From: Campylobacterales bacterium
GTDB lineage: Bacteria > Campylobacterota > Campylobacteria > Campylobacterales > Sulfurimonadaceae
Reading direction: 5' to 3'
Assembly: GCA_026390165.1 (NCBI GenBank)
Contig: JAPLGM010000018.1
Location: 124,001-188,000, forward strand
DNA: 64,000 nucleotides
Below the pieces are notes generated by a model. It ran no database searches, was not told where the DNA came from, and saw only the letters and a program-made list of their open reading frames with translations. The translations under genes and the position numbers were made by a program. Below, piece by piece: positions 34,573-43,881 of the stretch (the stretch's first letter is position 1; each line of letters begins with the position of its first letter).

Positions 34573-35238
34573 CTATCGGGAACGCGGAATATCGATCATA
34601 TACCCTAATGCACGAATATTTTGGATGAAGTCTTCTTTTAAACTTTTTTTCAGACGGCTGACTTCGGCACGTATTGTCGCATTATCAACATACTCATCAT
34701 CCCATATATAGGTGCGAAATTGATCAAAGTCGACAACTCTCCCTCGATTACGAGATAAAAGGTCAATAATTTGAAGTTGCCGTTTTGAAAGATGCTGTGT
34801 TACGTTATCACACAGCAGTGTCGAGATGGAGGCATCGTACGCGTAACTTTTAGAAAGGCGTGTATGACTTCGAGGGATGGTACAGCTTTGCATCACCTTA
34901 TCAATACGTAAGGAGAGCTCTTTGAGGTGAAACGGTTTTTTAAGATAATCAAAACACCCCAAATCATACGCCCGACTAATCCCTTCAATATCGACAAGAG
35001 CACTGATATAGATGGCGGGGGGACGGATTTTAAGAACATGCAATTGTTCCAACAGATCCAATCCGTCGATTCCAGGGACATTAATATCAAGGATGAGCAA
35101 ATCGAAACTCTCCGATGTTATCTGTTTCAATGCATCCGTACCGTCATAACATACCAAAATACGATGCCCCAATGCCATCAAATACTCGGCTATGGCATCA
35201 CTTAGCATCCGCTCATCTTCAAGAAGAAGTATTTTCAT
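34573..35238 (-). CDS. OmpR/PhoB-family response regulator
   Basis: 221 residues. The receiver domain has phospho-acceptor D51 in LLILDINVPGIDG and the conserved Lys in FDYLKKPF. A C-terminal winged helix (QLQIIDLLSRNRGRVVDFDQF, DNATIRAEVSRLKKSL) binds DNA as tandem direct repeats. It overlaps the sensor kinase gene by 4 bp. It lies between the acetate block and the divergent TolC/RND genes, so it may control either. The CTTCACA direct repeats in front of both TolC genes, in the gap beside its kinase, make the efflux genes the better guess. Confidence 0.92.
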   Translation of the reverse strand: MKILLLEDERMLSDAIAEYLMALGHRILVCYDGTDALKQITSESFDLLILDINVPGIDGLDLLEQLHVLKIRPPAIYISALVDIEGISRAYDLGCFDYLKKPFHLKELSLRIDKVMQSCTIPRSHTRLSKSYAYDASISTLLCDNVTQHLSKRQLQIIDLLSRNRGRVVDFDQFRTYIWDDEYVDNATIRAEVSRLKKSLKEDFIQNIRALGYMIDIPRSR

Positions 35239-36455
35239 CCATTCCCCTCTTTTTTAAATTGATACTCAAAGCGAGTAAAATCATCATTAGAATCAATTGT
35301 TATCTCAACACGCTCTTCATCACAAATTGATTTTACCAAACTTAATCCCAATCCAAATCCATCTGTTTTTTTACGTTCTCGATAGTATGCTTCAAAAATC
35401 TTTTGCTCATCCTGAATTTTCTGAGAACGACTCTGAACCCAAAAACGGCATTCGACGACACTACTGCTTACCCCTACAATAATGACTTCATCACTTTTGG
35501 TATATTTGATCGCATTGGTGAGATTATTATCAACAACTCTTTGAAGCTTTGTCTCATTGAAGTGTATCCATACGGGGAATTCTGGTTTTTCATAGTGGAA
35601 AGAGAGGGATGAGAAATGGGCAACCTCATCAAAAAACTCCAACCTTTTTTCGACATATTCCCCCAGATCAATCCCTTTTTTCGGATAATCAACCTGATCT
35701 TTCTTCACCAGATAGCTCAAATCATCATAAATACTAAAAATATTTTTAACGGCTGCTTCAATTTTAGCAAGATAGCGATTACGCCCCTCGCTCATACTAA
35801 AGAGCTCTATGTTTGCCATAATCACCGAGAGGGGGGTGTTGGTTTCGTGAATCGCATAACGGATGAACTGCTTATGCGATTCAAGTAACCCTTGCGAAAA
35901 CGTTTGTTCCGCTTCAAGGGCACTGTTTTTGAGCTCAATCGCTTGAGTCTTAGTACGAACCCTCTCTTCAAGACTCTCGTTGAGCTGTTGAAGCGCATTT
36001 TTTTGATTTTCTATCGTAAAACCCATTTCATTCGCATACCCAGCCATTTTTTTAAATTCACTAAAATAGAGTTCATTGGGTAAAATAGGTTCGGTTTTTT
36101 GATGTACGGATTCAAAAAAATCTAAAAATCGCTCCATATCCCGTGCAATCATACTGTGGACAATTTTGGAAATTCCAACGATAAAACCAAATAATATCAG
36201 GGCAAGTGTCGCAATCTCGACCATCACTTTGATAAGACGTGTTTTTGGTAAATCCGCATAAGAGAGGGAACTGCTTAGCGGAACCCCCTTCACAATTTCA
36301 ATCCCATTTTGAGCTGTTTTTAAAAAATCTTTATACTCGTCATAAATAAGCAGTGAGGAAAAAATAACGGTAAACAAGAGGATAAAAACAATCGTATAAA
36401 AATTAATTTGATTGAGGCTGATTAGCGACCATTTACGACTAAACCAATCTCCCAT
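35235..36455 (-). CDS. Membrane sensor histidine kinase
   Basis: 406 residues. TM1 about 18-38 and TM2 about 76-97 enclose a short (~38-residue) periplasmic loop. A coiled coil at about 140-185 leads to the HisKA box with H203 in YAIHETNTPLSVIM, then an HATPase domain with NLTNAIKYTK (N box) and DGFGLGLSLVKSICD (G box). The tiny sensor loop suggests detection of a small ligand, ion or membrane state. It pairs with the response regulator just downstream. The gene diverges from the TolC/MFP/RND set, an arrangement like cusRS-cusCBA in other bacteria. Confidence 0.9.
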   Translation of the reverse strand: MGDWFSRKWSLISLNQINFYTIVFILLFTVIFSSLLIYDEYKDFLKTAQNGIEIVKGVPLSSSLSYADLPKTRLIKVMVEIATLALILFGFIVGISKIVHSMIARDMERFLDFFESVHQKTEPILPNELYFSEFKKMAGYANEMGFTIENQKNALQQLNESLEERVRTKTQAIELKNSALEAEQTFSQGLLESHKQFIRYAIHETNTPLSVIMANIELFSMSEGRNRYLAKIEAAVKNIFSIYDDLSYLVKKDQVDYPKKGIDLGEYVEKRLEFFDEVAHFSSLSFHYEKPEFPVWIHFNETKLQRVVDNNLTNAIKYTKSDEVIIVGVSSSVVECRFWVQSRSQKIQDEQKIFEAYYRERKKTDGFGLGLSLVKSICDEERVEITIDSNDDFTRFEYQFKKEGNG

Positions 36456-36490
36456 ACTACCCTGCTTTATACTAATATTAAATGAGGGGT

Positions 36491-36496
36491 ATTATA
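36491..36496 (-). promoter_or_regulatory. -10 element of the kinase/regulator operon
   Basis: Minus-strand TATAAT in GTTATAATACC, 35 nt upstream of the kinase start. No direct-repeat box is visible for this direction. Confidence 0.45.
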
Positions 36497-36544
36497 ACTA
36501 GGTGGTGCTTGAAAATGCCTCAGCAATCAGCAATCAAAAGACAA

Positions 36545-36577
36545 CTTCACACAAACTTCACACCATTACTCTATAAT
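36545..36577 (+). promoter_or_regulatory. TolC promoter 1 with CTTCACA direct repeats
   Basis: CTTCACA at 36545-36551 and 36556-36562 (11-bp period, 4-bp spacer), 9 nt, then TATAAT at 36572-36577. The same 7-4-7-9 geometry and the same half-site recur before the second TolC gene. This is a Pho-box-like layout, expected for a PhoB/OmpR-type activator replacing the -35 contact. Confidence 0.7.
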
Positions 36578-36609
36578 TCACCAATTATTTAATACGTCAA
36601 GGATCTTAT

Positions 36610-37848
36610 TTGCGACTACCACGATATAGTCTATTGCTACTTTTGCTTATTCCCCATTTGTTTGGGAATTCTCTTACTTTTCCTAATGCGGTTCAACAAT
36701 TTTTAGAACACAATTATGATCTTCAAATCGCACGTCAAGAAGCCGACAAGTCCAAAGCTGATTTAACGAGTGCGAAGCGTCGCCCCAATCCGATACTTTC
36801 AGGATCCTACGACTATTGGAACGTTAAACATCATTTCAGTGATGTCTCATCTTCCGCCGCGGCACTTGCCACCCTTCATCTTGACCATCCTATTGAGCTA
36901 GGGGGAAAACGTGATCGCCGAATTGAGAATGCGGTAGAGAATATTGCCTATAGTAATACCCTCTTGGACGAGACCAAAAGAGAACAGCTTTTTACCCTTA
37001 TTGATGCCTACTATCAAGTACAAGCCGATGTTGCCAATCATGCAAACTCAGTGGCTAACCGTCGTGATTTTGACACCCTTATCTCCATTGCACAGGCAAA
37101 ATATGATCACGGTTTTTTAAGTGAGCTTGAGTTAGAAAAACTTCAATTGCAAACCATCGACTATGATAAAGAGATCAACTATTACACCGCCGCCCTCTCT
37201 ACGGATCAAGAAGCCCTTGCTTTTTTACTCTCCCTAAAATCAGATGAGCTAATACTCCCTCCCGTCGTTGTACCCAATGTATTCACAACATCATTAGATG
37301 ATCTCATTGTCTATGCACAAAAAAATAGAGCGGATTGTTTGGCAGCACAACAAAATATTAAAGCCTCCAATGCCTCCGTTGAACTCGAAAAAGCCAATGC
37401 CATTCCCGATATTACGGTCGGTATGGAAACAGAAAATTATGCCCCTACGTATGGAGGGCCTCTTATTGGAATCAGCGCGGCAATCCCTTTGACGATTTAT
37501 GACCGTAACCAAGGAGCCATTGAAAAATCTCGAATCACAGCCCTTCAAGCTTCGACTCAACACTCCAAAATTTTAGAACAAACCGCTTCAGAGGTTCGAC
37601 AATCTTTCACCCTCTATCAATCACAACACTCCATCTATACCTCTATGCTGCATGGGTTTGAATCGGCTAAAAAACTAAAAGAGAAACAAGAGAAGATTTT
37701 TGCCCTCAAAGGAACCTCTATTCTTGAACTCCTTGATGCCCAAAAAAGTTATCGTGAGTATCAAAAAAATCTTACCCAAGCGCTGATTGATCTACATAGT
37801 GTTATTGCACGCTTAAAACTAAATTCAGGACTCTCTTTGAGCGACTAA
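36610..37848 (+). CDS. TolC-family outer-membrane channel, copy 1
   Basis: 412 residues read from TTG 36610, with AAGGA 6 nt upstream; no ATG fits. A signal peptide (about 1-19, RLPRYSLLLLLLIPHLFG) is followed by the two-repeat outer-membrane efflux fold with long coiled helices. Conserved points include RRPNPILSG, ELGGKRDRRIE and the LKGTSILELLDAQKSYREYQ block near the end. It forms the exit duct of a CusC-like tripartite pump. It is tandem with a homologous gene that has the same leader, TTG start and promoter box. Confidence 0.9.
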   Translation: MRLPRYSLLLLLLIPHLFGNSLTFPNAVQQFLEHNYDLQIARQEADKSKADLTSAKRRPNPILSGSYDYWNVKHHFSDVSSSAAALATLHLDHPIELGGKRDRRIENAVENIAYSNTLLDETKREQLFTLIDAYYQVQADVANHANSVANRRDFDTLISIAQAKYDHGFLSELELEKLQLQTIDYDKEINYYTAALSTDQEALAFLLSLKSDELILPPVVVPNVFTTSLDDLIVYAQKNRADCLAAQQNIKASNASVELEKANAIPDITVGMETENYAPTYGGPLIGISAAIPLTIYDRNQGAIEKSRITALQASTQHSKILEQTASEVRQSFTLYQSQHSIYTSMLHGFESAKKLKEKQEKIFALKGTSILELLDAQKSYREYQKNLTQALIDLHSVIARLKLNSGLSLSD

Positions 37849-37857
37849 AAAGGATCA

Positions 37858-37890
37858 CTTCACAGTAACTTCACACATTTTACTTATAAT
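37858..37890 (+). promoter_or_regulatory. TolC promoter 2 with CTTCACA direct repeats
   Basis: CTTCACA at 37858-37864 and 37869-37875, 9 nt, then TATAAT at 37885-37890. Repeat, spacer lengths and distance to -10 are identical to promoter 1, while the flanking bases differ. This shows selection for the element beyond a simple recent duplication. Confidence 0.7.
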
Positions 37891-37926
37891 ACGCAGCTTA
37901 ACATTATCCAAGAAAAAGGATCTCAT

Positions 37927-39171
37927 TTGCGTCTAACCCGATACAACGCTCTTTTGCTGCTTTTAGTTCCCCATTTATTTGGAGCATCCCTCAGCTTGGA
38001 TAAGGCGGTGGAACAATTTGTCGAACACAATTATGATTTACAAATAGTACGGCACGAAGCCCAAAAATCCCGTGCCGATCTCATTACGGCGAAAGAACAT
38101 CCCAATCCCATCCTAAACGGTTCGTATGAGTTTATGGATATTCAGCACCATTTTAGCGATCAGGCACGTGGGTCGAATGCGCAAGTAACCCTTATGTTGG
38201 CTCATCCATTTGAGACGGGAGGGAAACGTGACCGTAGAGTAGAACTGGCAAATCATGCGATTACCTACAACGATTTTATCGTTGATGAAACGGTACGAGA
38301 ACAACTTACCACTTTGGTAAATGCTTATTATGCCGTATTGAACGATCAGGAGAATGTGTTCAATGCACAAGAAAACGGCAAAATGTATACCAGCGTTATG
38401 GCAATTGCCAAAACGAAACTCGATAACGGCTTTCTCTCCCAAATCGATTATCAAAAACTTTTGCTTCAAAAAATTGACTATACGCGTGAAATTGAAAACA
38501 ATCGTCTCTCGTTGGTACAAGATCGTGAAGCGTTAGCGGCATTGCTAGCACTCTCTACCTCCGACATTACCGTAACGGCACCGATGAATTCTTCGAATGA
38601 ACTTCAATCCCTCGATAGTTTCCTAGCCAAAGCAGTTGAACGCGCCGATTGTAAAGCGGCGAAACAAAACGTAGCGGTTGCCGATGCTTCTTTAAAACTT
38701 GAAAAAGCCATTGCTATTCCTAACATAACTGTCGGTGCTGAATATGCAAGTTTTGGCCCCTATTACGAACCCTTATTGGGATTAAATTTCGCTATGCCTC
38801 TTCCCGTTTACGATAAAAATGAGGGGGATATCGAAAGAGCACGTATCACAACGCTCCAATCTGTCAATTTATATGACAAAACACTCCGTATGGCAAAAGC
38901 GGACGTACTCCAAAGCTATGAAGCTGCTCAATCACGCCATACTATTTATCGGATGATGAGAGAAGGGTTCAAAAGTGCCAAGGAACTCAAAGAGAAACAA
39001 GAGAAAATTTTTGCCCTCAAAGGGATCTCAACCCTCGAACTCCTCGATGCCCAAAAAAATTATCGTGACTATCAAAAAAATCTAACCCAAGCAATGATTG
39101 ATTTTTATAGTGCAACCGCACGTCTGAAACTTAGTTCAGGCTTATCTTTACTCGAATCTAAAGGACTTTAA
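37927..39171 (+). CDS. TolC-family outer-membrane channel, copy 2
   Basis: 414 residues from TTG 37927 in the same context (AAGGATCTCATTTG) as copy 1. Signal peptide about 1-19 (RLTRYNALLLLLVPHLFG). It is homologous over the full length to copy 1, including EHPNPILNGSYEF, ETGGKRDRRVE and LKGISTLELLDAQKNYRDYQ, but clearly diverged, so an old duplication. Its stop overlaps the ATG of the membrane fusion gene (TAATG), so this copy is the operon partner of the downstream RND pump. Copy 1 may serve another pump, such as the HAE system at the left edge. Confidence 0.9.
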   Translation: MRLTRYNALLLLLVPHLFGASLSLDKAVEQFVEHNYDLQIVRHEAQKSRADLITAKEHPNPILNGSYEFMDIQHHFSDQARGSNAQVTLMLAHPFETGGKRDRRVELANHAITYNDFIVDETVREQLTTLVNAYYAVLNDQENVFNAQENGKMYTSVMAIAKTKLDNGFLSQIDYQKLLLQKIDYTREIENNRLSLVQDREALAALLALSTSDITVTAPMNSSNELQSLDSFLAKAVERADCKAAKQNVAVADASLKLEKAIAIPNITVGAEYASFGPYYEPLLGLNFAMPLPVYDKNEGDIERARITTLQSVNLYDKTLRMAKADVLQSYEAAQSRHTIYRMMREGFKSAKELKEKQEKIFALKGISTLELLDAQKNYRDYQKNLTQAMIDFYSATARLKLSSGLSLLESKGL

Positions 39172-40232
39172 TGCGACTCTCTCTTCTAGGCTTATCGTGT
39201 GCCGCCACTCTTCTTTTACTCAGCGGATGCACCAAAGAACACACCGAAAATTCTCAAAAAATAGCCACCGTACCAATACCGGTAATTGCAACCGTATTAC
39301 CCGAATTCGGAACGTTTAGCACCCAAATATCCGCCACGGCATCGGTACAACCCTCCCCCGATGGAATCGTATCGGTCACCTCCCCAGCCTCCGGAACTAT
39401 TGATAAAATTCACGTCACTGTCGGGGATAAAGTCTCCCCCAGATTGCCATTAATCAGTATCCGATCATCGGATGTCAGCGATGTCAAAAGTGATCAGCTC
39501 TCCTCCCAAGCGGCCTACACCCAAGCCAAACATGTCCATGAGATGAACAAAGAACTCTTCAAGCTCGGTGCCATTACCGCCAACGATTGATCCCTATCGA
39601 AAAGTAACTTGGAACAAGCCAATGCGATGGTGCAAGGCTACTCTCAAAAACTCAATTATTACGGTGCTTCTTCCGGTCAAAGCTTAACCCTCCACTCCCC
39701 TATCAACGGTGTCGTCTACGAAGTAGGTACCCATTTAGGGGAAAAAGTGACCAATGATGCATCGCAAATTCTGATCAAAATTGCCAATCCCCATAAAAAA
39801 GTAATCGTCGCCACGGTCTATGAAAAAGATCTCTCCTCTTTTATCATCGGAAAAGAGGTCGAAATAAAAACCGATAGCGATGCGTTCGAACCGATTAAGG
39901 GGACAATAACGTACATCAGTGACGTATTGGATCCTGAGAATAAAACCAATAAAGTCTATATTAAACCCTCCGTTGATGCGGCTCAACTGCGTATCAATAT
40001 GTTTGCAAGTATTACTTTAAATGCCGATATAAAAAATGTTTTCCGTATCCCTAAAAAATCGTTGCTCTTCAAAGAGGGTAAATTTCTTGTTTTTATTCAA
40101 AATGGGAATCAGTTTTCTCCCCTTAATGTCACCCTTGTGAGTGATGATCCCAAAAATGATTTTTCTCTCATCAAAGGACTTCCTGAAAATACCAAAATAG
40201 CCCTTGAAGCTATTGCGTTGGAGAAACAATAG
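39171..40232 (+). pseudogene. CusB-like membrane fusion lipoprotein interrupted by an in-frame TGA
   Basis: One reading frame of 354 codons broken only by TGA at 39588-39590. Upstream, 139 residues start with a lipoprotein signal (LLLLSGC) and include the first lipoyl half (SPASGTIDKIHVTVGDKV) and the first hairpin helix. Downstream of the stop the same frame continues SLSKSNLEQANAMVQGY, then the second lipoyl half (LHSPINGVVYEVGTHLGE) and the beta-barrel and membrane-proximal domains. The residue at the stop is expected to be Leu (TTA to TGA, one base). Restart at TTG 39609 could give a C-terminal fragment without a signal. Either recent loss, a read-through codon or a sequencing error. Confidence 0.85.
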
Positions 40233-40233
40233 G

Positions 40234-43200
40234 ATGCGACGCTTAGCCAATTTTTTTATCGATAATTTTCTTGCCGTACTCTTGTTTACCGCCATTACCA
40301 TCGCGGTGAGCATTGTCGTGGTACGTGACCTTAATATCGAAGCGTTCCCCGATCCTGCACCCCCTATTCTCGAAATCGTTACAACCAACGAAGGGCACTC
40401 TGCCGAAGAGATTGAAAAACAAATCACTACTCCGCTGGAAATCGCCCTTGCAGGGATGCCGGGATTAGAGAACATTAACAGCGTCTCCCTTTATGGACTC
40501 TCCGACATCAAATGCAAATTTTCCTACGATGTGGCCTACAAAGATGCCCGTCAAGAGGTACTAAACCGTCTCGCACAAGCCGATATTCCAGCAGAAGTGA
40601 CACCGGAAATCATCCCCAACGCCATCGGCGAAATTATGCGCTATGAAGTGCAAGGCAATCGCAGTATGTCTGAACTGCGCACCTATCAAGACTGGATCAT
40701 CTCCCGTTATCTCAAAACCGTCCCCAACATCGCCGATATCGGCAGCTACGGCGGAGCGATCAAAGCCTATAGCGTTGTCGTTCATCCCGATGATCTGATC
40801 AAATATAAAGTGCCATTAAGCAGTATTATTCAAGCCCTCTCCAACAGCAACGTCAATGTTGGGGGTCGTGTCCTTGAATTTGGGGATCAATACTACACCA
40901 TTCGCGGCGTCGGTCTTATCAAAACAACAGGGGATATTGAAAATACGATTGTCACCACCATCAATGATCGCCCCATCTTTGTCAAAAACCTCGCCGACGT
41001 CTCCATCTCCACAATGCCCCGTACCGGAGTTGCGGGGCTAAACAACAAAAATGATATTGTCATGGGGGTTGTCGTTTTGCGTAAAAACGCCCCCAGTGTC
41101 TCCGCTATGGAAGCCCTTCATACCAAAATCGATGAACTCAACAACGGTATCCTCCCCAGTGATATTAAAGTTGTCCCCTTTTACGATCGTCAAGATCTTC
41201 TCCACACCGTCGTTGACAAACTCAAAGAGACGGCATCGATTGGGATGGTTTTGGTCTTTGTTATTATCCTCCTCTTTTTAGGGGATCTACGCGCTGCCGT
41301 CATTGTTGCTGCCATTATCCCCATGTCACTCCTATATACCCTTGCTTTAATGGCAAATCAACACGAATCGGCAAATCTTCTCTCATTGGGGGCGATTGAC
41401 TTTGGGATTATTGTCGATATACCGCTAATCGTTATCGAAAACTATTTCAGGCTCAAACATCAAGGACATCACCACATTGCCGCGATTCAAGAGACCGCCA
41501 GTGAAGTTGGAAAACCGATTATCTTTTCGATTCTGATCATTTTCTTGGCATTTATCCCCCTCTTTGCGATGAAAGGGGCAGAATCCCAGATCTTCTTGCC
41601 GATGGCAAAAACCTACGTTTATGCCATCAGTTTTGCCTTTATCCTCACCTTTAGTTTTCTCCTTGCAAGTAAATACAGCTTTTTGCGCCACTCTCATGAA
41701 AAAGTCTTACCCTTCTTGGAGTGGGTAAAAACTAAATACATGAAAGCTATCGCCCGTATCACGAGTAAAATGGCTCTTGTCATAACAGGAGGAATATTTA
41801 TTTTAACCCTCTTTATTGCAACTATCCTAGGCTCCGAGTTTTTACCCAAAATGGATGAGGGGAATCTCTATATCCGTGCTATTTTTCCTTACTCTATCAG
41901 CCTCAATAAAAGTTATGAGAATTCAAAAAAAGTACGGGATCTTTTAGCGAAATATCCCGAAATCCAAACCATCGAGTTTCAAGCAGGTCGCCCTGAAGAT
42001 GGCACTGATCCCACAGGTCCTTTTAACAGTGAATATTTTGTGAAACTCAAAGATTATTCAAAATGGCACCGTGGTATTACCAAAGAGGAACTTGAGAATG
42101 AAGTGCGCCAAGCACTGAAAACATCTTTTCCAAATGCCGATATAAGTGTCTCTCAATATATTGAAGACAATCTCGCCGAAGCAATGTCTGGTGTCAAAGG
42201 GGAAAACTCCGTCAAAATTTTCGGAGATGATTTGTATGTACTCGATCGCCTTGCCAAAGAGATTGAAACCAAAATCAAGAAAATCGATGGAGTCACCGAT
42301 GTCGGAATTTTCAAAGAGACGGGACAGCCAAGCCTAATCGTCGAAGTGGATCGCGAAAAAGCGGCACTGTATGGGGTTAATGTTGTCGATTTGATGGATG
42401 TTGTCGCCTCCTCTTTGGATGGTCGCGCTATCACTAAAATCATCGAACAAGACAAACGTTTTGATCTCGTCGTCCGATTCCCTGACAGTTACCGAAAAAG
42501 TATCGAAAACATCAAAGATATCCCGATTATTTTAGACGATGGCGGTATTATCCCCCTCTCCAAAATCACGAAAATTTATTACGATACGGGAGCCTCTTTT
42601 GTCTATCGTGAAAATTTCAAACGGTTCATCCCCATTAAATTTTCCGTTGCCTCCAATGATTTGGCAGGAACCGTCGCCAAAGTTCAAGAGGCTATTAATA
42701 CCGTAACGATGCCAGCAGGGTATCTCACGAACCTATCGGGACGGTTTGAGCAGATGCAAAGTGCTTTTGGGCGACTGAAAATCATGACTCCATCGGCACT
42801 GTTTTTGATTACCTTGGTACTGTTTATCTATTTTGGATCGCTCAAAAATACCTTTATCATCTTGACGGCAGCTCTCTTCTCCGTCTTTGGAGGTCTTGCA
42901 TTTTTACTTATCATGGGGCAGTCCCTCAGCGTCTCGGCATCGGTAGGGTTTATCTCGATATTGGGGGTGAGTATCCTCAACGCCTCTATTTTCGTTATCC
43001 ACTACATGAAACTGGACGAAGAGGGGATGGCAACCGAAGAGGCAATCACCCAAACGGCTTCCGATAAATTCAGAGCTATTTTGATGACAGGATTAACCGC
43101 CTCTATCGGATTGTTGCCCGCCATGCTCTCTACAGGCGTTGGAAGCCAAGTACAAAAACCTCTCGCCATTGTTGTGGTCGGGGGGATGCTCATCGGAACA

Positions 43201-43260
43201 TTTATCCTCCTAATGCTCATGCCAGCCATGTTACGATTTGTTAAATTGAAGCAGTATTAA
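40234..43260 (+). CDS. Heavy-metal-type RND efflux permease (CusA/CzcA-like)
   Basis: 1008 residues from ATG 40234, one base after the fusion-protein stop. It has N-terminal NIEAFPDPAPPILEIVT and two membrane bundles. The helix carrying DFGIIVDIPLIVIEN shows Asp, Asp and Glu spaced 6 and 7, as in CzcA (D402, D408, E415), which defines the metal-type (HME) branch, although the GAVVM-like residues are replaced by IPLIV. It should export mono- or divalent metal ions or a related substrate. It is intact, which makes the broken fusion partner upstream puzzling. Confidence 0.9.
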   Translation: MRRLANFFIDNFLAVLLFTAITIAVSIVVVRDLNIEAFPDPAPPILEIVTTNEGHSAEEIEKQITTPLEIALAGMPGLENINSVSLYGLSDIKCKFSYDVAYKDARQEVLNRLAQADIPAEVTPEIIPNAIGEIMRYEVQGNRSMSELRTYQDWIISRYLKTVPNIADIGSYGGAIKAYSVVVHPDDLIKYKVPLSSIIQALSNSNVNVGGRVLEFGDQYYTIRGVGLIKTTGDIENTIVTTINDRPIFVKNLADVSISTMPRTGVAGLNNKNDIVMGVVVLRKNAPSVSAMEALHTKIDELNNGILPSDIKVVPFYDRQDLLHTVVDKLKETASIGMVLVFVIILLFLGDLRAAVIVAAIIPMSLLYTLALMANQHESANLLSLGAIDFGIIVDIPLIVIENYFRLKHQGHHHIAAIQETASEVGKPIIFSILIIFLAFIPLFAMKGAESQIFLPMAKTYVYAISFAFILTFSFLLASKYSFLRHSHEKVLPFLEWVKTKYMKAIARITSKMALVITGGIFILTLFIATILGSEFLPKMDEGNLYIRAIFPYSISLNKSYENSKKVRDLLAKYPEIQTIEFQAGRPEDGTDPTGPFNSEYFVKLKDYSKWHRGITKEELENEVRQALKTSFPNADISVSQYIEDNLAEAMSGVKGENSVKIFGDDLYVLDRLAKEIETKIKKIDGVTDVGIFKETGQPSLIVEVDREKAALYGVNVVDLMDVVASSLDGRAITKIIEQDKRFDLVVRFPDSYRKSIENIKDIPIILDDGGIIPLSKITKIYYDTGASFVYRENFKRFIPIKFSVASNDLAGTVAKVQEAINTVTMPAGYLTNLSGRFEQMQSAFGRLKIMTPSALFLITLVLFIYFGSLKNTFIILTAALFSVFGGLAFLLIMGQSLSVSASVGFISILGVSILNASIFVIHYMKLDEEGMATEEAITQTASDKFRAILMTGLTASIGLLPAMLSTGVGSQVQKPLAIVVVGGMLIGTFILLMLMPAMLRFVKLKQY

Positions 43261-43338
43261 CGCCTCAACACGTTCCCTCCGTGCGCGGGGAAACCCATCT
43301 AATCCACTATTACACCCGATTAGTTAAGAAAAACCGAC

Positions 43339-43344
43339 TATAAT
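43339..43344 (+). promoter_or_regulatory. -10 element of the cyclophilin gene
   Basis: TATAAT in CGACTATAATTG, 28 nt before the ATG at 43373, with AAGGA as ribosome site between. Confidence 0.5.
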
Positions 43345-43372
43345 TGCAAAAAATTTCCTCAAGGATACCCTA

Positions 43373-43879
43373 ATGTTCGGACGCAAAGAACTCAAAACGT
43401 ACACACCTACACCTGAAGAGATGGCAAGCTACCAATGGGCTAAAATGACCACTGCAAAAGGGGTTATATGGATCAAACTTTATAACGAAGAGACTCCTAA
43501 CACGGTCGCTAACTTCGCTGCTCTTGTTAACGATGGTTATTACAACGGTCTTAACTTCCACCGTGTAATCCCTGGATTTATGGCTCAAGGCGGTTGTCCG
43601 ACCGGTACAGGTACAGGCGGTCCAGGTTGGGCAATCCCATGTGAAACAAAACTTAACACACACCGTCACGTTAAGGGAACCTTGTCAATGGCACACGCAG
43701 GACCAAACACGGGTGGAAGCCAATTTTTTATCTGTTTTGCTTCAACGCCTCACCTAGATGGGGTTCACACGGTATTCGGCGGAATTGAGAAAGAGGATAA
43801 CGAGTCTATGGCCGTTCTTGACAGTATTGCTATGCGTGATGTTATTGAAAAAGTCGAAATTTTAGCGGCTCGCGACTAA
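43373..43879 (+). CDS. Cyclophilin-type peptidyl-prolyl cis-trans isomerase
   Basis: 168 residues without signal peptide, so cytoplasmic. Catalytic motifs are [14 protein letters not shown] (active Arg and Phe), [21 protein letters not shown] and [12 protein letters not shown]. It speeds proline isomerisation during folding. The gene is followed after 2 bp by queH, so the two are co-transcribed, without an obvious functional link. Confidence 0.94.
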   Translation: MFGRKELKTYTPTPEEMASYQWAKMTTAKGVIWIKLYNEETPNTVANFAALVNDGYYNGLNFHRVIPGFMAQGGCPTGTGTGGPGWAIPCETKLNTHRHVKGTLSMAHAGPNTGGSQFFICFASTPHLDGVHTVFGGIEKEDNESMAVLDSIAMRDVIEKVEILAARD

Positions 43880-43881
43880 GT

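Noticed and set aside
34573..36455. Kinase/regulator pair as the certain regulator of the acetate block (CrbSR-like)
   Set aside because: It is next to the acetate genes but equally next to the divergent efflux genes, whose matching CTTCACA boxes make them at least as likely a target. The kinase lacks the SSS transporter domain of CrbS.
36610..39171. Tandem TolC genes as a recent duplication or assembly artefact
   Set aside because: The two proteins and their flanking DNA are clearly diverged. Only functional elements (promoter box, leader, TTG start, conserved motifs) are kept.
39171..40232. Two separate small genes instead of one interrupted fusion-protein gene
   Set aside because: Both parts are in the same frame, separated only by one TGA and six codons, and together rebuild a normal CusB-like protein. 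The second part has no ribosome site.
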